Below, piece by piece: positions 53,894 through 63,705 of a stretch of 64,000 bases of DNA (its first letter is position 1; every line of letters starts with the position of its first letter). Source of the stretch: Streptomyces canus (GTDB taxonomy: Bacteria > Actinomycetota > Actinomycetes > Streptomycetales > Streptomycetaceae). The translations under genes were made by a program, and so were the position numbers. Where the stretch lies: the NCBI RefSeq assembly GCF_030815415.1, contig NZ_JAUSWW010000001.1:930001-994000 (forward strand), given 5' to 3'. The notes under the pieces were generated by a model that did not search any database, was not told the origin of the DNA, and was given only the letters and a program-made list of their open reading frames with translations.

Positions 53894-55795
53894 ATGAGTG
53901 GTGAGGCTTTCAACTGGCACGAGTTCCTGGGACGTTGGCAGGAGGAGTGGGTCCCGCGCGACGACCTGGACGAGGAAGAGGACGAGGACGACGGACAGAC
54001 CGCGGGCCTGGGCCGGCCCGGGGCGGACGAGGCGGTGATCGCCGCGGCCGAGGAGCGGCTGGGGCGGCGACTGCCGGCCTCCTACCGGGAGTTCCTGGCC
54101 GTGAGCGACGGGTGGCACGTCGACCAGACGGCCGGGGTCTATCAGCTCGGCGGCGCCGCGGACATCGACTGGTTCCGCGACCCGTACGACATGACCCCGC
54201 TGTACGAGGAGAACCTCGGCGACAACCCGCGCGAGGAGGACGTCCTGCTGGCCGGGATGTGGCAACGAGCACTCCGGCTGGAGACGGACTCCGACATGTC
54301 GCACGCGCTGCTCGACCCGGGCGACACCGACCAGGACGGCGAGTGGGCGCTCTATCTCTACAAGGGCTGGGGCGGTGAACTGCCGGACCGCTACCCGTCG
54401 TTCCGCGCGTACATGGAAGCCATGTACCGCGGCTTCCACGCCGACCGGGCGCACAGATCCGACTTCGTGAACGCGACCACGCGCGTCCGGGACGCCCACG
54501 TGAAGGACGCTGTCCTGCTGGCCCTGCAGGGACGGTACGAGGTGGCACTGTCCCTGCTCGAGGAGGCACGGTCCTTCGGGCGGCCGGGCAGCGCCGTCCT
54601 GCTGAACCAGCTCCGGCATCTGCTGGCTCCGCGCAGCCCCCGAGATTACGGCAACCTGGTCGACGACCCGCGCTATGTGGCTGAGATCCTGCCCGTGGAG
54701 GCCATGACGCCGGCACGCGGCGAATGGCGGCTGGGCGGCGACGACCACTGGCTCGGAATGATGGCCGCGCGCGGGGCGGCCCGCGAGACCGCCCAGGCCG
54801 TACTGGGCGCGCTGCGGGACGGCACCCATCACTACGCGCCTCCCGGTCCCTGGGGGCAGGCCGTCGCCGAGGCCCGGGAAGCGGCCCGCTGGGGAGCGAC
54901 CGACGCCGCGTGGCGGATGCTGCGGGACGCGCTTCCGCAGTGGGAGACACCCGGGCCCTCGCTGCTCGCCCCGATCGGCCTGCTCGCCGATCCGGTCCTG
55001 GGTCCGCTGGTCACACCGGAGCGTGGGCGGGAAATCCTCGCGACACCGCGGTCCGGGCAGACGGGACCGGTTCCGGAGCCGGTCGCCGATCTCGACCCGC
55101 CGGGTCTCGCGTGGCTGACGGGGACCACGGCGAACCGGCAGTCGCTGGACGGATACCGCTGTGTCTGGGTCGAGGGGATCGACCCTGCCGGCCTGCCCGC
55201 CCTGATCGGCGAGGAAGGCGCCGAACTGAGCGGGCCCACGGATCCGCGCAGGGCGGCCTGGCAGGCACGCAAGCCCCATGAGCGGGAAGGCGTGGAACTC
55301 TGGGAGGACCGGCCCGTGGTCGCCGCCGGCCGCACCGCCGAAGCGTGGGCCTTCGCCTTCGACGGCCACTCCCACCACCATCTGACCAAGCTGTTCCTGT
55401 CCCCCGCCCGACGGGCCTCCTCGGCCGGCCGCGCCGTGGTGGTGTGGCGCGACCCGAGGATCTCGTCCCCGGGTGAGCGCTCAGCCGCGTTTCATCTGTC
55501 GGTGTCCGAACAGGGCGAGGAGCTCTACGCGTTCACCGTGCGGGGCACGGAGATCGAGCACTCCGGGGCGATACCCGACGCGCTGGATCCCGCACGGCTG
55601 TTCCGCCCGGACGACACCGAGCTGGACTGCGAACTGCGTGCGCTGGAAGCCCTGCACACCGAACTCGGGCTCTCACTGCCCCGATTCGCGCTGACCCAAG
55701 GAAGTCTTCACACCTTCACGACCTGCTCCTGGACCCGGGCGCCACGCACGGGCGAGGGATTCTCGTACGTCAGGATCGGAGGGCTCGGGCACTGA
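53894..55795 (+). CDS. SMI1/KNR4 (SUKH) domain protein with long C-terminal extension
   Basis: 633 residues. An acidic stretch (DDLDEEEDEDDG) precedes a SUKH domain: VIAAAEERLGRRLPASYREF then LAVSDGWHVDQTAGVYQLGG. SUKH proteins include immunity proteins of toxin systems. Residues 200-633 have no domain I can name, partly repetitive helical. No toxin or secretion gene is adjacent, so a general regulatory role is equally likely. Confidence 0.78.
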   Translation: MSGEAFNWHEFLGRWQEEWVPRDDLDEEEDEDDGQTAGLGRPGADEAVIAAAEERLGRRLPASYREFLAVSDGWHVDQTAGVYQLGGAADIDWFRDPYDMTPLYEENLGDNPREEDVLLAGMWQRALRLETDSDMSHALLDPGDTDQDGEWALYLYKGWGGELPDRYPSFRAYMEAMYRGFHADRAHRSDFVNATTRVRDAHVKDAVLLALQGRYEVALSLLEEARSFGRPGSAVLLNQLRHLLAPRSPRDYGNLVDDPRYVAEILPVEAMTPARGEWRLGGDDHWLGMMAARGAARETAQAVLGALRDGTHHYAPPGPWGQAVAEAREAARWGATDAAWRMLRDALPQWETPGPSLLAPIGLLADPVLGPLVTPERGREILATPRSGQTGPVPEPVADLDPPGLAWLTGTTANRQSLDGYRCVWVEGIDPAGLPALIGEEGAELSGPTDPRRAAWQARKPHEREGVELWEDRPVVAAGRTAEAWAFAFDGHSHHHLTKLFLSPARRASSAGRAVVVWRDPRISSPGERSAAFHLSVSEQGEELYAFTVRGTEIEHSGAIPDALDPARLFRPDDTELDCELRALEALHTELGLSLPRFALTQGSLHTFTTCSWTRAPRTGEGFSYVRIGGLGH

Positions 55796-55905
55796 CCGCG
55801 GGCTGACGTAGTCGCGCGGGCCGCTTCCGCCAGGGCGGTTCGGCCCTGCTTCCCGCCCGCACGGCCCATAGGACCCTCGGCGGGCCCGGAAGACCATGCC
55901 GGAGA

Positions 55906-55951
55906 TGACGTGGGCCGGCCACCGCACGCCCCTGCGGGGTCGCCCACGTCA
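55906..55951. terminator. Hairpin downstream of the SUKH gene
   Basis: TGACGTGGGC and GCCCACGTCA, perfect 10-bp arms, with a nested CCCC-TGC-GGGG stem in the loop. Confidence 0.55.
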
Positions 55952-56529
55952 GTGACACGCAACAAGGCGAGACGTATCGTCTTGTCATTCTCGTCGTCGC
56001 GCCGTACCGTCCTGCACATGGGTTCCCTGTGAGACAGCCGGCGCCAACCGCGTAGAGCACTGCTCCGCGATTGCGCGCCTCGCGTGCAGCCATCCACCCC
56101 GATCCCGCCCCGGGCTCAAACCCGCGCGGCCAGGAGGGACCCCTCGTGCACACCTCACAACTCACCCTTCACCACGCGCTACCCCGGCCGCACCGTCCTC
56201 GACCAGGTCACCGCGCTGCGAACAGCCGCTCAGCACGGTCACACCACATGCCTTCCCACGGATTAGACGGGCTTGATTCGCATTTATCGCGTCATCCATC
56301 GACGCACCCGTGTGCCGCATTCCAACATCGCTCTCTACACGTTCGGAGAAATCGTTGGACAGGGAATGAATTGCCGGCCTGCATCGATCCCGGGGGCCGC
56401 AGTTCCCTGTTCCAGGTGAACGCCGGGAGAAACAGAGCTGAGTGCCCGCCTTGGCAGTGGATAAACCAAGGAAATCGACCGTGTGTTCCTGTAATCGCCG
56501 GGCACTAGAAGCTACGGAGGTTGATAACT
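55952..56529. other. Long intergenic region
   Basis: About 580 bp with lower GC content than the rest in places and no supportable gene. A short plus-strand stretch near 56180-56265 (YPGRTVLDQVTALRTAAQ) looks like coding debris of unknown origin. The right end carries the leader of the small hydrophobic protein. Confidence 0.45.
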
Positions 56530-56700
56530 ATGGTTCCCCTGCTTCTCGTTCTTCTGCTGGCTCTGGTCCTCTTCGGTGCGGGTTTCGCCCTGAAGGCACT
56601 GTGGTGGATCGCGGTCATCGTGCTGGCCGTCTGGCTGCTGGGCTTCGTCATGCGCTCCGCGGACACAGGTGGCCGCAGGGGCCGCTGGTATCGCTGGTAA
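56530..56700 (+). CDS. Small hydrophobic membrane protein
   Basis: 56 residues: PLLLVLLLALVLFGAGFAL and LWWIAVIVLAVWLLGFVM are two membrane helices, ending in a basic GGRRGRWYRW tail. ATG 56530 has GGAGG nine bases upstream. Similar short hydrophobic proteins are widespread in Streptomyces; role unknown. Confidence 0.8.
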   Translation: MVPLLLVLLLALVLFGAGFALKALWWIAVIVLAVWLLGFVMRSADTGGRRGRWYRW

Positions 56701-56715
56701 CCCACCGCTCAACAC

Positions 56716-56757
56716 CGTGCCGGTGGGCTCCGGATGTCTCCGGAGCCCACCGGCACG
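56716..56757. terminator. 19-bp perfect bidirectional terminator
   Basis: CGTGCCGGTGGGCTCCGGA (56716-56734), loop TGTC, and its exact complement to 56757. It lies between the converging hydrophobic-protein and MFS genes. Confidence 0.85.
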
Positions 56758-56788
56758 TTCCTTGAGACGCTCAGTTTCAGGATGCCTT

Positions 56789-58039
56789 TCAGTCGGCGGG
56801 CTTCTCGAACCCGGTGGTCACCCGTGCCCCTCGGAAAAGCACCGGTAGCCACAGGAGGCATGCCAGCAGCGGGACCACGGCGTAGGTGGCCATGCCCACA
56901 CTGGAGCCCAGCCCGTCCATGAGCGTGCCGAGAATGAGATAGCCGATGCCGATGAGTGCCGACTCCACGAAGGCAATCATCGACAGCAGGCTCGCCCGGT
57001 AGCGCGACGGCACGGCCTCGTTGAACACGTTGTCCACGATCACGGCGGTGATCTCGGGAATCCCGACCAAGGCCAGAAACGCGGCGACAGTCACCCAGAC
57101 AAGGCCGAGGCCGCTCAGCCCAAGTGCCGCGGCGAGCATCAGGAGGGACACCGGGACGATGACCCGATACCCGAGGCGCCGGTCCGCCCGGTCCGACAGC
57201 AGCGGAGTGAGCCCGCCGACGAAGAATCCCGCCGATATGACCACGCTGACCCAGGCGGTGCCCGCTCCCTGATCGGAGAGGGTCTTCTGCGTGAAAATGA
57301 TGTACGGCGTCAACGTCGCATGCATCAATCCGGACACCACGACAAGCGTCACGAGCGCCGGCGTGGCGACCCGAAGCATCGCCCGCCATGCCGAGGCGTC
57401 GCCGTGCCCCTCGGCCCCCTCCCGCTCGTCCACCGCGTCGGCGCCCCGGATCTCGGGCACCCGTGACATCAGCACCACCACGGCCAGGGCGAGGCACGCC
57501 GCCGAACCGGCGTAGACAACTCCCCAGGAAACCTGCTGCAGTTGGCCGCCGAGGACGATGGCGGCTCCCGAGGTGACCGTCCCGAGCATGGTGAACCGGG
57601 ACCTGATCTTCACATAGCCGGCCGTTGCACCACGACGCACGAGCAGGTCGTACAGCAGGGCGGTGTCCGAGCCGGACACACATGCCATGCCCACGCCCTG
57701 CCCGATGAACAGCGCCAGGAACACCCAGTAGTGGGAGAACGCCGCCTGGCCGAGCAGACATCCGGCCATCAGCACCTGGCCGATCACGACGCTGGCACGC
57801 CTGCCGATTCGGTCGGCGATGACTCCCGTCGGCAACTCCGCGACTCCGCTGACCAGGTAGAGCAGTGTCTGCAGTAGGGCCACCTGCCCTGCGGAGAAGC
57901 CTCGCTGATAAAGGAAGAGGACGAATACGCCGCGCTGGAACAGCGTGTTGGCGAGCACGGCGTATACGTAGAACGGGCGCGTGACACTCCGTGCAGCATT
58001 GTCGACCGCAGCCGGCTCCTCGACCAACCGAGTCAGCAC
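56789..58039 (-). CDS. Major facilitator superfamily transporter
   Basis: 416 residues, about twelve hydrophobic segments. GVIADRIGRRASVVIGQVLM is the MFS loop 2-3 motif, repeated in weaker form as LSDRADRRLGYRVIV in the second half. Starts at a GTG with weak ribosome site. Efflux of an unknown compound; relatives resemble the small EmrD/TetA-like exporters. Confidence 0.85.
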   Translation of the reverse strand: MLTRLVEEPAAVDNAARSVTRPFYVYAVLANTLFQRGVFVLFLYQRGFSAGQVALLQTLLYLVSGVAELPTGVIADRIGRRASVVIGQVLMAGCLLGQAAFSHYWVFLALFIGQGVGMACVSGSDTALLYDLLVRRGATAGYVKIRSRFTMLGTVTSGAAIVLGGQLQQVSWGVVYAGSAACLALAVVVLMSRVPEIRGADAVDEREGAEGHGDASAWRAMLRVATPALVTLVVVSGLMHATLTPYIIFTQKTLSDQGAGTAWVSVVISAGFFVGGLTPLLSDRADRRLGYRVIVPVSLLMLAAALGLSGLGLVWVTVAAFLALVGIPEITAVIVDNVFNEAVPSRYRASLLSMIAFVESALIGIGYLILGTLMDGLGSSVGMATYAVVPLLACLLWLPVLFRGARVTTGFEKPAD

Positions 58040-58079
58040 CGGCTACCAACCGCCGAATCTCCAGCCTGGTGCACGTGGC

Positions 58080-58628
58080 TCATCGACGCCCGCCGAACTC
58101 CCAGTCGTGGACCTCGATGGCCGCGTACCGCTCCGGAGTCAGGACGGCGCGTGCCGTGTCCGGATCCGGGGCCATGAGCAGCACCGCCGTACCCAGCCAG
58201 GTGTCGCCGTCGTCGGACAGCAACGGCCCGTACGCGACCAGCTGATCCCGGTCCGGCGGCAGGGCGAGATCGGCGGCCGGGCCCTCGCCGAGGCCGATCA
58301 CCAGGTACCGGTTGCCATCGGTCCGGTCACCGGAGAACTCCCACATGGTGCGCCCCAGCACGTTGCGCCACCGGCGCAGCAGCACGTCCCGGTACGCACC
58401 GGCCTGGTAGTTGGGCTCGTCGAAGGCGAACGCGCGGGCGGCGGCGGGATCGGGCAGGTCCACGATGTGCACGCTGCCGGTAAGTGTTTCACCGTCATCG
58501 GCGAAGGTCGGACCGCGAGCGATCAGCTCCTTCGCGTACCGGTCCATGTAGGACCAGTGCTCCTCCAGCAACTCCTCGCGCAACGCTAGGGAGCCGGGCC
58601 GGTCACGGTGGTAGCAGAAGAACTCCAT
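58080..58628 (-). CDS. Tandem YCII-related domain protein
   Basis: 182 residues made of two YCII-like ferredoxin folds: residues 1-98 (HWSYMDRYAKELIARGPTFA, GSVHIVDLPDPAAARAFAF) and 105-182 (LVAYGPLLSDDGDTWLGTAV, VHDWEFGGRR). Each has the Asp/His-type pair. Function unknown; single-domain members are small enzymes or binding proteins. Confidence 0.8.
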   Translation of the reverse strand: MEFFCYHRDRPGSLALREELLEEHWSYMDRYAKELIARGPTFADDGETLTGSVHIVDLPDPAAARAFAFDEPNYQAGAYRDVLLRRWRNVLGRTMWEFSGDRTDGNRYLVIGLGEGPAADLALPPDRDQLVAYGPLLSDDGDTWLGTAVLLMAPDPDTARAVLTPERYAAIEVHDWEFGGRR

Positions 58629-58814
58629 GACCGCAGACCCTTCCCCATCAAGGGGACCATCTCAACTGGCTTTGGCGACCATGGCTTCGCGCGCAGTCGG
58701 CGCAGGGCTGGCGATGGACACTTCTGGGTGACTGACCACGCGGAAGGCGAGTAGCGGCCGTCGTCCGTCGGAAGGAATGGGGAGAGGAACCGGTCCGGCA
58801 CGAGGGAGGCGCTC

Positions 58815-59741
58815 ATGGTTGTGTCTGGCGGAGGCGGCCCGATCGCCCAGGAGCCGCGCCGGTTCTACGACGGTGGCATCGACGGTTCGGCGGGACAGCC
58901 GGAAGTCCCGCCCGACCCCGGCTCCGATGCCCGTATCGAGCTCGAGCGGGTCGTCGTGGGCCGCCACGAGTACTTCATGATGCAGCGCCGTATCGCGTAC
59001 CGGGACCGGCACCTGGGCGAGCTCCTGGTGCCGCGGGAGACCGGTACTTTCCGCACCGACCTGGCCTCGGTTCCCGCGTTTCTCACCTGGCTCGTGCCGA
59101 AGACCGGCGAGCATCTCCCGGCCACGTTGCTGCACGACGGACTGAGCCACCCGGAGGGTGTCCCGGAGTACACCTCGACCGACGGCAAGGTCGTGCGGCG
59201 TGCGGAAGCCGACCGCGTACTGCGCGATGCGCTGGCGGACGCCGGCACCGCGCTGATCCGGCGGTGGCTGATCTGGTCGGCGGTGGCGATGGCGACCATG
59301 TGGCGCGGCGAGGGAACGGACTGGCCGAGGTGGCTCCAGTGGCGCTACCGCCTGATCGTGGGCCTGACCGGCCTGGGAATCCTGCTGCTCGGCACCTGGG
59401 CGACCATCGACCTCCTCGACGTCGAGATCTCCTGGCTCGGCGACCTGTGGTGGATGGGGAACCGGCCGTGGTGGGAGGAACTCGTCGGCGGGCTGACGGC
59501 GGCGATCGTGTTCTCGATGGGCTGGGCGGTGACCTGGGGACGCTTCTGGCGGGCCGGCGTGGTCATCGGGATGAGCCTGGCGGTCCTGTTGCACGTCACG
59601 GCCGTCCTGCTCCTCATCTCCGCGATGTACCAGATGGCGGAGCGCTTCACGAAGAAGGCTCCGAAGACGGCGGGCACGCTGGCATGCCTCGGGCTGCTGG
59701 CGGCACTGGCCGGCTTCATCGCGGTGCTGGCGACTCCATGA
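58815..59741 (+). CDS. DUF1353 protein with C-terminal membrane domain
   Basis: 308 residues. The DUF1353 core (about 45-165: VPRETGTFRTDLASVPAFLT, HLPATLLHDGLSHP, RRAEADRVLRDALADAG) is phage-like in other contexts; here it is followed by four membrane helices (LIVGLTGLGILLLGTWATI, LTAAIVFSMGWAV, VVIGMSLAVLLHVTAVLLLI, LACLGLLAALAGFIAVLA). GGGAGGCGCTC precedes the ATG. Confidence 0.8.
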   Translation: MVVSGGGGPIAQEPRRFYDGGIDGSAGQPEVPPDPGSDARIELERVVVGRHEYFMMQRRIAYRDRHLGELLVPRETGTFRTDLASVPAFLTWLVPKTGEHLPATLLHDGLSHPEGVPEYTSTDGKVVRRAEADRVLRDALADAGTALIRRWLIWSAVAMATMWRGEGTDWPRWLQWRYRLIVGLTGLGILLLGTWATIDLLDVEISWLGDLWWMGNRPWWEELVGGLTAAIVFSMGWAVTWGRFWRAGVVIGMSLAVLLHVTAVLLLISAMYQMAERFTKKAPKTAGTLACLGLLAALAGFIAVLATP

Positions 59742-60018
59742 GGCAAGACCCACGGGGCAGTTCACCACGTCACGGGCATGAACTCGGGCAGGGTGAGGGC
59801 GGAATGGGCCGGTCGCCCCTCTCCGGAAGGCATGACGCTGAGACTGCGCAGCATGTCGTTGGCCTGTTTCAGTAGAACTACGCAATCCACTACGGCCTTT
59901 CACCGCAAGAGGCACGTGGCGCGCGCGAGTGGCGGCGGCGTGTGTGACGCTGTGGCAGGCAGCATGGTCGATTGCTTGTGAGCACACGGCTCCGTTCCCG
60001 AAGCAGGCGGGGGAACTC

Positions 60019-60699
60019 ATGGGAAGCGTACGCACGTTGATACCGGCCATGGCCGTGGCAGCGCTGCTCTCAGTCTCGGGATGTTCGGAGGACAAGCCGA
60101 CCGCCCAGGAGGCCCGAACCGCTTCCCCGTCCGAGCTCGCTCGCTACACGGCCGCTCCCGACTCGACCACTCCGACGCCGAGCCCGACGAAGACCGCGCC
60201 CACGGAGTGCGTGAAGACCAGTGGCATGAGCGTCGAAGAACTGACCGACTATCTCAAGGAACTGCCCAGCAGCAGCGGCGCATACCAGTCCAGGGGCTTG
60301 ACCCTGGACTCCTCCGGCCTGAACTTCACCCCGGAGGAGATCCAGAGGCCCTGCAAGGCGGTAAAGGTCAAGTTCGCCCGCTACTGGGTCGAGGTCGAGA
60401 AGACGCGGGAGGAGACCACCGTCACCCCAGCCCACTACGAGTACCAGTACACGCCGATCAGCGTCGTCTCCGTCAAGGTCGGCCCGCGTGACGGCAGAGT
60501 CCCCGACACCGCGCCGCCGGGGGGCTCCGACTGCCAGGGCTCGCTCTCGGTGGTCTACGTCGGCGAGGACATTCCGCAGAGCCGGCTCCCCTTCGACCTG
60601 GAGCTGACCTATGCGACAGCCCCCGCCCCGATCGAGGTCGCCGGAGACGGAGTGCTCTCCGCGCTCTACGTCTCGCCCATGAGCGTGGTGTCCTGCTGA
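60019..60699 (+). CDS. Lipoprotein of unknown function
   Basis: 226 residues: signal LIPAMAVAALLSVSGC with lipobox SVSGC, a Thr/Pro-rich linker, then a soluble domain with one Cys pair candidate (TECVKTSGM, EIQRPCKAV) and C-terminal ...SVVSC. ATG 60019 has GGGGGAACT. Preceding 277 bp hold no gene. Confidence 0.78.
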   Translation: MGSVRTLIPAMAVAALLSVSGCSEDKPTAQEARTASPSELARYTAAPDSTTPTPSPTKTAPTECVKTSGMSVEELTDYLKELPSSSGAYQSRGLTLDSSGLNFTPEEIQRPCKAVKVKFARYWVEVEKTREETTVTPAHYEYQYTPISVVSVKVGPRDGRVPDTAPPGGSDCQGSLSVVYVGEDIPQSRLPFDLELTYATAPAPIEVAGDGVLSALYVSPMSVVSC

Positions 60700-60719
60700 C
60701 AAGGCGGTGACGGCGAAGA

Positions 60720-63569
60720 TCAGGTGGGCCCGATCGGCCCGTTCGCCGTGTCGCGCAGCTCGAGCCTGGTCTGGAGGACGGCGAGGGCGGCTCGCGAAGT
60801 GACGCCGGTCTTGCGGTAGATGCGGCTGAGGTGCGACTCGACCGTGCGGGGGCTGAGGAAGAGACGGGCGGCGATGGCCGGGGTGGTCAGGCCGTCGGCG
60901 ACCAGCGCGGCTATCTCGCGTTCGCGGGCGGACAGCCCCGGCACCGGGGCCGGAGGCTGGGCCGGGGGCGCGGCGTGCACGAGGGGGTGGATCGCGTCGG
61001 CCAGGCCTGTCAGTTGACGTGCGCCGCCGGCCTCGGCGAGCTGTCGGGCCCGTGTCCACATGGCGCGGGCGCGGTCCGGATTGCCGACGGCGGTCAGAGG
61101 TGCGCCGAGCAGCAGGCTGAACGCTTCCCACAGCACCGCTCCCCCACGGGCCGTCCTGTCCACGGCCTCCTCGAACAGCTCGGCGGCCACTGCCGTGTCA
61201 CCGGCGGCGGAACGACAATGGGCGGTGCTGCGCAGCGCCGAGGCCTGCTGCGACGGCAGGTCCAGCTCTTCCGCCTCCTTGCGGGCCCGGTCCGCCCAGG
61301 TCGCGGCGGCATCCGTGTCGCCGGTCAGGATGGCGGAGGTGACGAGGGTCTCCAGGATGAGCGGACGCATGGACGGGTGGAGCGCGTTCAGGTTCTCGCC
61401 TCCGCCACGCAGGACCGCGGCCCGGGCGCGCTGCGCGTCACCTGCGTGCATCGCCGCCTGGCCGAGCACGCACCAGGCGATGGACGCCCACCAGTTGGTA
61501 CGCGCACCTGCTGCGGCGACGGCTTCCTCGGCCACCACCAGTGCGCCCTGGCCGCCCGGTGGGAGGGCGAACATCTGGGCGTACGCCTTGTTGGCGAGGA
61601 CGAAGGCCAGCAGTTCGTCGCTGCCGATGCCACGGGCGATCGTCTCGGCCTCGTCCGCGAGTTCCATGGCCGTCTCCAGCCGCAGGGTCTGGATATGGAC
61701 GTACGCCTTGCACAGCAGCAGGTGCGGCAGGACGTAGAGCTGGCCGCCGCGCCGGGCGATGGCCAGGCCGCGATCGGCGTGCCGTTCGGCGTCGGCGAAC
61801 CGCTCCAGGAACGCCTCGGCCCAGCCGAGCCTGGCCAGCGGCTCGCACAGACCCGCGAGGTCGTGATCGGTAAGGGCGTCGACCAGCGCGGCGGCCCGGT
61901 CGCTCGCCTCCCGCGCGGCGCCCATGTTGCCTTCGTAGGTCTCCCCGAGGGCCGCGATCGCGAGGGCGCCCGCCTGGGCGACCTCGTCGCCCAGCGACCG
62001 GGCCAGGTCGAGAGTGCGTGCCACGTCGGCACGCACCTGGGGGTAGGCGGTGGCATGCGGGGCTGACGATCCGAGTTCCAGACCGAGTTCCACCGCGTCG
62101 GCGTCGGAGGGGCCCGGTGTCCGGGCGAGCTCGCGGCGCAGCAGAGCAACCGCCTCTGCGTACCGCCCGAGGTGACGCTCCATCACCGCGCACAGTGTCA
62201 CCGCGGAGGCGCGCACGCTTCGTGGCGCCCCCGCCTCGTCGGGGGGTGACATGGCGATCACCTCGTGCAGGAGGTCCCGGCTCTCCCGCAGCCCTCCGCA
62301 CACACCCAGGGCACGGGCCCGCCGCAGCATCAGATCGCGGCGCAGCGTGGCGTGTTGGGGCTGGTCGGGCAGGTGGATGAGGGCGACGCCGAGCCAATGG
62401 GCGCTGCTCGCGGGTGCGGTGGCGGCGGAGCGCTCGGCCGCTTCGGACAGTACGGCGACGGCGTGCGGGTCCCAGCCGGTCAGTGACTGCTCCACGTGGT
62501 GGGCGCGTTCGCCGGCGGGGGCTCCCGCGGCGGCCAGCGCGTCCGCGGCGAGGCGGTGCATGCGTACGCGTTCCAGGGGGCGGGTGCTCTCGTGCACGAC
62601 GGCCCGTAACACCGGATGGCGCAGTGCCCACCGTCCGCCCGGCCCGGGACGCAGGAGATCACGGTCGGTCAGTGCTCCGAGGTCCGCGGTGACCTCGGTC
62701 TCGTCCCGGCCGGTCACCACGCTCAGCAGGGCGGTGCTGCCACGGTCGCCCAGGACGGCCACCGCCTCGGCGGTCCGGCGCTGTGCCGGGGTCAGCGGGG
62801 TCAGTTCGTCCAGCAGGACGGAGCCGAGCCCGGCCGAGTGCGGTGGGGCGTCCTGCCCGGCATTGCGTCCCGCTTGTCCGGCTTGCAGGAGGGCGAGGAA
62901 GTACAGCGGATTGCCGTCGCTGGCGGCGTACAGCTCGGCGGCCCGGCCAGGCTGCGTGCCGGGTGCCAGGCCGGGGGCCAGGATCTCGACGCACGCCTGC
63001 TCGGCGAGGGGTCCGAGGTTCAGCCGCAGCACCGTACCCAGGTCGATGCCCCGGGTGAGCGCGGCGTCCAGGGAGGCCGTGGTCTGACGGTCGCGACGGG
63101 CCACGACGATCACGACGGGGGCGTTCGGGGGATGGCGGACGACGTGGTCGAGGAGTTCCAGGGATGCCGGGTCCGCCCAGTGCAGATCGTCCAGCGCCAC
63201 AACGAGCCCGGTGCCGGGGCCGGACCGCGCGATGCGTACGAGCAGCTTCGCGATGGAGCGTTGCAGCCCGAACCGGTCGCCGCGCGCGTCCTCGGCACCC
63301 GGATCCGTCAACTCCATGTCGTGGTCGGCGAGTGCGTCGCTGAACGGCCGGTACGGGATGTGCTGTTCGTATTCGCTGGCCCGGCCGCGCAGTACCGTCA
63401 TCCCCCGGGCCTGCGCCCGTCGGCAGAACTCGGCCATCAACCGGCTCTTGCCGATGCCCGCGGTCCCGGCGAGGTCCACGACGGAGCAACCGCCGTCCTC
63501 GCCGAGTGTCCGGTCGAGCACCGAGTCCAGAAATTCCAGCTCTGCCGCCCGGCTCACCAGCGGAGTCAC
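60720..63569 (-). CDS. LuxR-family regulator with AAA/STAND-type ATPase domain (LAL type)
   Basis: 949 residues from GTG 63569, where similarity begins (VTPLVSRAAELEFLDSVL). Walker A LAGTAGIGKSRL, Walker B VVALDDLHWADPASLELL; long helical TPR-like middle; C-terminal LuxR helix-turn-helix LSAREREIAALVADGLTTPA and RLFLSPRTVESHLSRIY. Large ATP-binding LuxR regulators often activate pathway clusters. Target unknown; ends 21 bp past the lipoprotein stop on the opposite strand. Confidence 0.9.
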   Translation of the reverse strand: MTPLVSRAAELEFLDSVLDRTLGEDGGCSVVDLAGTAGIGKSRLMAEFCRRAQARGMTVLRGRASEYEQHIPYRPFSDALADHDMELTDPGAEDARGDRFGLQRSIAKLLVRIARSGPGTGLVVALDDLHWADPASLELLDHVVRHPPNAPVVIVVARRDRQTTASLDAALTRGIDLGTVLRLNLGPLAEQACVEILAPGLAPGTQPGRAAELYAASDGNPLYFLALLQAGQAGRNAGQDAPPHSAGLGSVLLDELTPLTPAQRRTAEAVAVLGDRGSTALLSVVTGRDETEVTADLGALTDRDLLRPGPGGRWALRHPVLRAVVHESTRPLERVRMHRLAADALAAAGAPAGERAHHVEQSLTGWDPHAVAVLSEAAERSAATAPASSAHWLGVALIHLPDQPQHATLRRDLMLRRARALGVCGGLRESRDLLHEVIAMSPPDEAGAPRSVRASAVTLCAVMERHLGRYAEAVALLRRELARTPGPSDADAVELGLELGSSAPHATAYPQVRADVARTLDLARSLGDEVAQAGALAIAALGETYEGNMGAAREASDRAAALVDALTDHDLAGLCEPLARLGWAEAFLERFADAERHADRGLAIARRGGQLYVLPHLLLCKAYVHIQTLRLETAMELADEAETIARGIGSDELLAFVLANKAYAQMFALPPGGQGALVVAEEAVAAAGARTNWWASIAWCVLGQAAMHAGDAQRARAAVLRGGGENLNALHPSMRPLILETLVTSAILTGDTDAAATWADRARKEAEELDLPSQQASALRSTAHCRSAAGDTAVAAELFEEAVDRTARGGAVLWEAFSLLLGAPLTAVGNPDRARAMWTRARQLAEAGGARQLTGLADAIHPLVHAAPPAQPPAPVPGLSAREREIAALVADGLTTPAIAARLFLSPRTVESHLSRIYRKTGVTSRAALAVLQTRLELRDTANGPIGPT

Positions 63570-63705
63570 ATCGCCACCTAACTCCCCATGGCCACGCGGC
63601 CGTCGGGGACGTTTCCGTGACGATCTTACGTAATCCATGCCCGGTGCAGCCAAGCCGACCGGACGGAGCCGGGGCGACGCCGCCTTCCGTGTGACGATCC
63701 CCTGT

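Noticed and set aside
51122..55381. A 1419-codon open frame on the minus strand
   Set aside because: Only its last 420 codons (from 52384) code for a recognisable protein. The upstream part is antisense to the membrane-protein and SUKH genes and has shadow composition.
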